From contig CASJPF010000034.1 in assembly GCA_949383255.1 (NCBI GenBank), forward strand, positions 1 through 38,714: a stretch of 38,714 nucleotides of DNA, read 5' to 3'. Source of the stretch: Lachnospiraceae bacterium. GTDB lineage: Bacteria > Bacillota > Clostridia > Lachnospirales > Lachnospiraceae. The notes below the pieces were generated by a model. It saw only the letters and a program-made list of their open reading frames with translations. It had not been told where the DNA came from and did not search any database. Each line of letters starts with the position of its first letter. The first letter of the stretch is position 1. Below are positions 33,879-38,714 of the stretch, piece by piece. The position numbers and the translations under genes were made by a program.

Positions 33879-34898
33879 ATGAAAAAAGAATCTTCTACTC
33901 CCACAATGAAAGATGTCGCCCGTGAAGCTGGTGTTGCTCTTGGCACAGTATCCAAAGTTGTCAATGGACTACCCGTAGGTGACTCCTACAAGACTCGTGT
34001 GGAGGATGCTATTCAGAAACTAAATTATCAGGTCAACAGTTATGCTCAAGGATTAAAAGCAAACAAAACTTACACCGTCGCTGTGTTAATTCCAAATATT
34101 GTAGACCCCTTTTTTTCTGCACTTGCCTACCATATTAATACTGCTCTTCTAAAGCAGAAATACCGAATGCTATTGTGCTGCACTGGCTCCGATTCCACTC
34201 AGGAACAAGAGTATATCACAATGGCACAACAAAACAAAGTGGACGGAATTATTGGGTTAACTTACAATCCAAAACTGGTCATAGAAGAGAACACGCCCTT
34301 TGTCACTATTGACCGCTCTATGGGGGCAGGCATTCCCTGTGTTGCCAGCGACAATTTTGCTGGAGGACAGCTCGCTGCAGAAAAGTTAGCGGATTTTGGG
34401 TGCAAAAATGTTGCCTTCCTACGAATCGGCTCTTCCTTATCCAATGAACCTAATAAACGGAAAGCAGGTTTTGAAAACGGCTGTCTTTCACGAGGTCTCC
34501 ATTATGAAATGAAAATACTCGATGACAGCGCACCTTATGAGGAATTTGAAAAATTTCTGTCGGAACATATTCATAATGGAAAATTATCTTTTGACGGAAT
34601 TTTCTGTGTGACAGATCGTCTTGCCTACTCAGTGATACAGACACTACAACGCCTGCGCCAACGCGTTCCAGAAGATGTACAGGTTATCGGATACGACGGA
34701 ATTCGTCTCTTTGGAAATATGGACTACATATGTTCCACCATTGTACAGCCGCTCCCGGAAATAGCCGAGATGTGCGTCGAACTCCTCCTGCGGGAAAATA
34801 TGAAAACAAAGCCTCCCCTTATCTGCCTTCCAGTCACTTATGCTTATGGGGGAACTACCTCTGAAAATATAAGCAACAGTGATGAAATACAACAGTGA
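33879..34898 (+). CDS. LacI-family transcriptional regulator
   Basis: A 339-residue regulator. The N-terminal helix-turn-helix and hinge (TMKDVAREAGVALGTVSKVV, about 9-28, then RVEDAIQKLNYQVN) are followed by a periplasmic-binding-type effector domain (about 65-330; TVAVLIPNIVDPFFSALAYH, DGIIGLTYNP, VASDNFAGGQLAAEKL, DGIFCVTDRLAYSVIQTL). The start at 33879 has AAAGGGA about 12 bases upstream. It is divergent from the sugar ABC/GH32 operon and next to the palindromic operator, so it most likely represses that operon until a fructoside or related sugar binds. The effector is not known. Confidence 0.93.
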   Translation: MKKESSTPTMKDVAREAGVALGTVSKVVNGLPVGDSYKTRVEDAIQKLNYQVNSYAQGLKANKTYTVAVLIPNIVDPFFSALAYHINTALLKQKYRMLLCCTGSDSTQEQEYITMAQQNKVDGIIGLTYNPKLVIEENTPFVTIDRSMGAGIPCVASDNFAGGQLAAEKLADFGCKNVAFLRIGSSLSNEPNKRKAGFENGCLSRGLHYEMKILDDSAPYEEFEKFLSEHIHNGKLSFDGIFCVTDRLAYSVIQTLQRLRQRVPEDVQVIGYDGIRLFGNMDYICSTIVQPLPEIAEMCVELLLRENMKTKPPLICLPVTYAYGGTTSENISNSDEIQQ

Positions 34899-34917
34899 TG
34901 GGAGGAGCGATTTAAGA

Positions 34918-35688
34918 ATGCGCATTGGAAATTTAGAAGAAATAAAGAGTACAGAAACCACAGAAAATCTAATTCAACTTATACAGTCGGAAGAAACTAA
35001 GCATCTTAGCGGAATTGAAAAATATCAAAATTGGTGGCACTACTACAAATGGTATGTTATCTGTGGTGTCATCTTGCTCGGAATTGCCTGTGATTTAGCT
35101 GTAAATGCATTAAAACTCTGGCAGCCCATTCCTGACTTTCAAATTGCCTATGTCGGTGAAACAGCTCTTCCAGACAATACTATAAACGCTTTGGAAAATG
35201 CCTTTGCATTGCTGGGTGAAGATTTATACTTAGATTTAGATTTCAATAGAGACGGAAAAATAATTGTTAAAATCAACCAATATGCCAGTAACAGCCTGAA
35301 TCCTGACAGTGATGCGCATTATTATGAAACAGCTTCTGAAATTAACTTAATCGGTGACATTTCAGATGGTGATAGTTATTTTTTTCTGCTTGAGAATCCC
35401 GATAACTTCCAACAAGAACATCAACTTCTTGCCAATCCAGATGGAAGTTGCCCTAGCAAAACAGATAATTCGATAGCAGGCAAAGTCCTTTCATGGTCAG
35501 ATTGCTCTGCACTCTCTGACATGGAGCTTGGAACTTACTCTACAAATCTGTTTGGTCAAAATATAACTGGAGATAATCAGGAATTACTATCAAAACTCTA
35601 CATCGGAAGGCGCTGCTTCTATACAGAACCTGTGACAGATAATGCAGAACAATGCAGTGCATTGTGGAATGTAATTGCCACTCAATAA
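34918..35688 (+). CDS. Hypothetical single-pass membrane protein
   Basis: A 256-residue protein of unknown family. A cytoplasmic, charged N-terminus (about 1-38) is followed by WWHYYKWYVICGVILLGIAC with one membrane span (about 40-60) and a mostly extracytoplasmic acidic domain (about 65-256) rich in Asp, Asn and Ser. Proteins with a WHYYKWY-type motif before one span are common in Lachnospiraceae; no function is known. The ATG at 34918 has GGAGG 12 bases upstream and follows the regulator gene after 19 bases, so they are likely co-transcribed. A GTG at 34879 would add 13 residues but lacks a ribosome binding site. Confidence 0.7.
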   Translation: MRIGNLEEIKSTETTENLIQLIQSEETKHLSGIEKYQNWWHYYKWYVICGVILLGIACDLAVNALKLWQPIPDFQIAYVGETALPDNTINALENAFALLGEDLYLDLDFNRDGKIIVKINQYASNSLNPDSDAHYYETASEINLIGDISDGDSYFFLLENPDNFQQEHQLLANPDGSCPSKTDNSIAGKVLSWSDCSALSDMELGTYSTNLFGQNITGDNQELLSKLYIGRRCFYTEPVTDNAEQCSALWNVIATQ

Positions 35689-35780
35689 GCATATAAACCA
35701 CTTTTTGTACACTGTTACATACAGACCATAACAACTAGCTTAAATCAAACCATTCATTATGAAAAAGGAAATTTTATTTT

Positions 35781-36374
35781 ATGAGCTCAAATAGTAAATT
35801 TGCATTGTGTCTTATTTGCCTATTATTAACAGTTACTGGTTGTTCGATTACTTCACCTATCTTAGAAAAAGAGCCAATTGAAAACACAGCCTTTTTAAAA
35901 ATCGGAACATATTTTGAAGTTAACAACACAAATGAGAACCTTATTCTTTATGATTATAAGGATACTCTTGCCAGTGACGGACTATATTATGCATCATGGA
36001 AACTTGGAAACGCTAAGCTCTATGAAAACAGTGACGGCGATACTGTAGATTTATATGATGCTCAGCTCTATCTTCTTCTAGGGGAATTTATCGACGCCAA
36101 AAAGGCGCAGGAAAACCAAAACGCATGGCTTGAGAAAGGGAAATCCAATTATGAGATTTTATCTGAAGAGCAAATCATCTGTAATGGATTCCCTTATTTG
36201 ATGATAACATATACCTTTCCAGATAAGAATAGCCCCTATGCGCGCGGTATCTCCGCTTTTGGGGTCTATGAAAACACTGCCATCTGTGCAGAACTGACAT
36301 GTCAAGAAAATTTTACAGAAGACTTGAACACAATACTCACTGAATTTCTAGAAAACTGCACCTACAATAAATAA
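35781..36374 (+). CDS. Hypothetical lipoprotein
   Basis: A 197-residue lipoprotein with a signal peptide and lipobox TVTGC (Cys21). The mature part (about 25-197) is a mixed alpha/beta domain with KIGTYFEVNNTNENLILYD and a central AKKAQENQNAWLEKGKSNYE helix; it is not one I recognise. AAAGGA lies 11 bases before the ATG. It follows the membrane protein by 92 bases on the same strand, so the two may work together at the cell surface. A 52-bp palindrome lies 24 bases after the stop. Confidence 0.72.
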   Translation: MSSNSKFALCLICLLLTVTGCSITSPILEKEPIENTAFLKIGTYFEVNNTNENLILYDYKDTLASDGLYYASWKLGNAKLYENSDGDTVDLYDAQLYLLLGEFIDAKKAQENQNAWLEKGKSNYEILSEEQIICNGFPYLMITYTFPDKNSPYARGISAFGVYENTAICAELTCQENFTEDLNTILTEFLENCTYNK

Positions 36375-36397
36375 TATTTTTTATGTTTCTACTTGTG

Positions 36398-36449
36398 ACG
36401 GCCAATTTTATCAAATAATTGATATCAATTATTTGATAAAATTGGCCGT
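36398..36449. repeat. 52-bp perfect palindrome
   Basis: Positions 36398-36423 and 36424-36449 are exact inverse copies (26 bp each, no spacer), starting ACGGCCAATTTT and ending AAAATTGGCCGT. RNA from it would form one long stem. No T-run follows in either direction, so it is not a standard terminator. Confidence 0.9.
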
Positions 36450-36458
36450 AGTACTATA

Positions 36459-36611
36459 GCGTGTTTGAAAAATCACTTCTACTATCTATATACCCTACTT
36501 TGCGTGATATTTGCCCCAAACTCAGACGTAGCCCGCACGACTTCTTCATTTGATACAAATCTTGCACAAACTGTGTCGCACATTTGGGCAGAAAGCATTT
36601 TTCAAACACGC
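36459..36611. repeat. 153-bp MITE-like element with terminal inverted repeats
   Basis: The ends GCGTGTTTGAAAAAT (36459-36473) and its exact inverse (36597-36611) extend inward to about 24 bases with four mismatches. Inside, TTTGCCCCAAA and TTTGGGCA form further pairing, so the whole element can fold. No protein is supported; a 64-codon frame across it looks fortuitous. No target duplication is obvious. The rest of 36612-36962 is AT-rich and empty except for the IS-end match at 36697-36725. Confidence 0.7.
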
Positions 36612-36696
36612 CCTAATGCAAGTAATTTTCTCCTATATCTGCACACAAAAATTATATGATATTATAACAAATATTTGTGTCTACTTTTAGTAAAAA

Positions 36697-36725
36697 CAGC
36701 GGGATTGCAGTTGTCCTATTTCAAA
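36697..36725 (-). mobile_element. Solo IS605-type left end
   Basis: Matches 24 of 29 bases to the reverse complement of 15799-15827, the left end of the deleted element, so it is an orphan end in the opposite orientation. Nothing else of the element is visible beside it. Confidence 0.45.
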
Positions 36726-36962
36726 TTGTATGCTCTAGGCAAGAATTCTAAATACATCAAAAGACAGCCAACCACAGAACAATTTTGTGTAATTTGTCTA
36801 TCTATTTGTTTGCCAATTCACTTTGATCATATAATATTGCATCACTTAATAGACTTCTTTCTATATTTTACAAGTTATCTTATATACAATATTAACCATT
36901 ATCAATATCATATCCTATACTTCTAAAACTCTTTCTTTTCTCATATAACACCTACAATAAAA

Positions 36963-37748
36963 TTAAGTATTTATCTGAAATATTCTTTCTGTATTCTTTT
37001 TTGCATTTTCAATCAATATATCTTCTGGCACTTTCATATGTCTTGCTAATTCATGGACAACATACTTAATATTCTGTGGTACATTCGTTCTATTGAGTCC
37101 ATAAACATTCTTCGGTGTTAGATATGGTGCATCTGTTTCAACCATAATTCTGTCCAACGGAATTATATGTACTGCATCCCGTAATTCTTTGGCACGACGT
37201 TCATCACAAATCCATCCAGTAATTCCGATTGAAAACCCCATAGAAAGATATTTGTCTAATGTTGCTTTATCGCCTGTAAAACAATGCACAACTGACTTAT
37301 TACAAATATCTGTATGGTTTTTGAATCTTTTTATAAAATCATTTGCAGCATTTCGTTCATGAAGGAACAATGGCTTTCCAAGCCTTTCTGCCAGAACAAT
37401 ATGCTTCTCAAAACACCTTATCTGATTTTCCCTTTTTGAAAACATTCTGTCAAAATCTAAACCACATTCTCCAACAGCAACCAATTTTTCATTTTCTAAT
37501 AAAATTTGCTCAATAAACTGAAAATCTTCCTGCCTTGCTTTATCCGCATTATGTGGGTGTATTCCAGCTGTTCCAAAAACATTATGTGATTTTACAAAAT
37601 CATTTATTTTCCTGTTTTCTTTTATATCCGTCCCAGTCAAAATGCAACACACTTCATTATCTTCAGCATCCTTAATTATTTCTTCGGGATATACAAACTG
37701 TTTACAAAATAAATTTAAACCAATATCATAATATTTTATATTTTTCAT
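36963..37748 (-). CDS. tatD: TatD-family metal-dependent DNase
   Basis: A 261-residue TIM-barrel nuclease of the TatD family. It follows the E. coli TatD pattern closely: YYDIGLNLF at the start (DIGxN instead of the HxH of the YcfH/YabD group), AGIHPHNAD, AVGECGLDFDRMFSKRENQ with the metal-binding Glu, LFLHERNA, VVHCFTGD, GITGWICDERRA and ETDAPYL with the conserved Asp. It probably degrades damaged DNA in the cytoplasm. The start is set at 37748 (MKNIKYYD), matching family length; a TTG at 37781 would add 11 residues. The ribosome binding site is weak (GGAAAG). Confidence 0.93.
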   Translation of the reverse strand: MKNIKYYDIGLNLFCKQFVYPEEIIKDAEDNEVCCILTGTDIKENRKINDFVKSHNVFGTAGIHPHNADKARQEDFQFIEQILLENEKLVAVGECGLDFDRMFSKRENQIRCFEKHIVLAERLGKPLFLHERNAANDFIKRFKNHTDICNKSVVHCFTGDKATLDKYLSMGFSIGITGWICDERRAKELRDAVHIIPLDRIMVETDAPYLTPKNVYGLNRTNVPQNIKYVVHELARHMKVPEDILIENAKKNTERIFQINT

Positions 37749-37785
37749 GTTTATAATTCGTCTTTCCGCGAAAGGCACCAATAGG

Positions 37786-38298
37786 TTATAAAAACCTATC
37801 CACTACTTTTCGCTTTCTAATCCATCTTTCTTCTGGTAAAATTCCACTATAAAACTGATACACTGCCACCAACTTTTTGATTAGGATCAACTATCCAATA
37901 TTCTCTAACACCTACCACCCGATATTTAAAGAGCTTTGTAAAATAGTCCATAGCCTTACTGCTTGGTGAAACAATTTCAATCCCCCAATCTGAAGCACCG
38001 TTGCAGCCTTTATCTGTAATCTTATTTTGTCACAAATAATTGATATATCTAGTTCCACGTAATTCTTATCATTTTTGTTTAAAAAACTGCAAACGGAGCC
38101 AGAAACACTTTACACTCATTATTATTTTTCCTAATATGAATATTTATTTCTGTACTAATAAAGTTAAGTAATCTTTGATGTTTTGTATTTGGCAGAGTTA
38201 TATAATAGATCTTTCCATCAATTAGCTCTGCGCGCTCCATCGGGCAACGCATAGATATCATCTATCGTATATATTTCAAATTCTCTTGTTATATCCAT
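37786..38298 (-). pseudogene. Uma2-family (DUF820) nuclease-fold gene, frameshifted
   Basis: An ATG at 38298 with a perfect AAAGGAG upstream opens MDITREFEIYTIDDIYALPDG. From there the family pattern continues only by changing frame about four times: RAELIDGKIYYIT, then FLAPFAVFLNKNDKNYVELD, then DWGIEIVSPSSKAMDYFTKL with VVGVREYWIVDP, then VYQFYSGILPEE to a TAA at 37788-37786. These are the typical Uma2 motifs (ELIDGxxY, EIVSPS, EYWIVDP) in order and the total span (about 171 codons) fits the family. Shifts lie at short T, A and G runs. Uma2 proteins are restriction-nuclease-fold proteins of uncertain role; this copy is inactive unless the shifts are sequence errors. Confidence 0.8.
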
Positions 38299-38563
38299 CT
38301 TATTAGTCTCCTTTCTTATATAATTATAATATCTTATAACGAATACTATATCAAGAATATTTTATATATAACAATCAAACAGTCCTTTTATTGGCATGTT
38401 ACTTTTGAATTGATCAATAGCATTAATGACTATCGATTATATGTACCTTAATTCGTTTTCTGCATACACTCTCCTATTACTTCAAATTTTGCATTCGTTA
38501 ATCAGATGTTTCTATCCCTTCCAAATGACTCCTTAAAATATCACTTAAATATTCTTGACTTTG

Positions 38564-38704
38564 CTATCTGGTGAACAATCTCCACATATCCAAAATCTCA
38601 GATAGCAATTTTGCAGCTTCTTCTTCGCTATTACAATTTTTTAAATCTAAATATTCATGCACCAGTTTACAACTTTTTGAAAAATAAAAATACAAACTCA
38701 TCAT
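38564..38704 (-). pseudogene. Short helical reading frame, partial or broken, at the window edge
   Basis: A 46-residue frame from ATG at 38704 (MMSLYFYFSKSCKLVHEYLD...) to TAG at 38566-38564. The same frame then continues for 21 more codons (QSQEYLSDILRSHLEG...) to a TAA at 38500-38498. This suggests one gene of about 68 codons with an internal stop. The frame is also open to the window edge, so the true start may lie outside. The product would be helical and acidic; I do not recognise it. The spacer 38299-38497 shows no feature. Confidence 0.3.
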
Positions 38705-38714
38705 TTTCGTTGTA

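Noticed and set aside
36398..36449. Standard terminator of the lipoprotein gene
   Set aside because: No T-tract on either side and no loop; the structure exceeds what a terminator needs.
36465..36659. 64-codon plus-strand frame across the 153-bp element
   Set aside because: It lies almost wholly within the foldable repeat, has no ribosome binding site and no recognisable protein features, so it is taken as fortuitous.
38079..38261. Intact small Uma2 protein
   Set aside because: The frame begins after the true start and ends at a frameshift; motifs continue in other frames on both sides, so it is a pseudogene fragment.

Overview
The window looks like a piece of a low-GC, spore-forming-type Clostridia chromosome, most likely Lachnospiraceae. 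Grounds: a Spo0H-type sigma factor in a cysE-cysS-mrnC-rlmB-sigH cluster, a Mini-RNase III, a DUF3048 protein, AGGAGG-type ribosome binding sites and a CUT1 sugar ABC system without its own ATPase. Assignment to family level is inference from gene content. No rRNA, tRNA or CRISPR array was seen.

Layout. 1-1900: a decayed IS607-type recombinase, a DUF1653 gene and a long structured AT-rich spacer. 1898-6525: an unknown gene, an acetylesterase-like hydrolase, a secreted DUF3048 protein, and recQ overlapping an orphan receiver protein. 6740-10727 (minus): cysE-cysS-mrnC-rlmB-sigH. 10950-14976 (minus): phosphohexomutase, ispF, an Eis-like acetyltransferase and deoD. 15198-18847: a small membrane protein, an internally deleted IS605-type element, a CYTH protein, thymidine kinase, and three unknown small genes (one of 54 codons). 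18913-22272 (minus): an ABC transporter followed by an OmpR-type regulator and a membrane-free histidine kinase, a layout like the peptide-antibiotic response modules of Firmicutes. 22475-24869 (plus): a LuxE-like acyl-protein synthetase overlapping a LuxC-like acyl reductase, with no luciferase genes.

25137-34898 is a fructan/sucrose utilisation locus. It has two CUT1 permeases, a lipoprotein binding protein and a canonical GH32 enzyme, then a second GH32 lipoprotein with a LamG-like domain and a Glu at the expected nucleophile position. A divergent LacI-type regulator lies next to a perfect palindromic operator. The surface lipoprotein could act on oligofructoside outside, the ABC system import it and the intracellular GH32 cleave it; the ATPase must come from elsewhere.

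34918-38714: an unknown membrane protein, a lipoprotein, a 52-bp perfect palindrome beside a 153-bp element with terminal inverted repeats, tatD, a Uma2 pseudogene with several frameshifts, and a broken reading frame at the edge.

The window is rich in small dispersed repeats: a family of about 150 bp in two copies plus a related hairpin, a 145-bp element with imperfect inverted ends, the 153-bp element, and three loci with IS605-like ends. The best leads are the luxE/luxC pair, the variant GH32 lipoprotein, the repeat families, the promoter-plus-3'-end IS605 derivative, the Cys-rich tail on IspF and RecQ without a winged helix.
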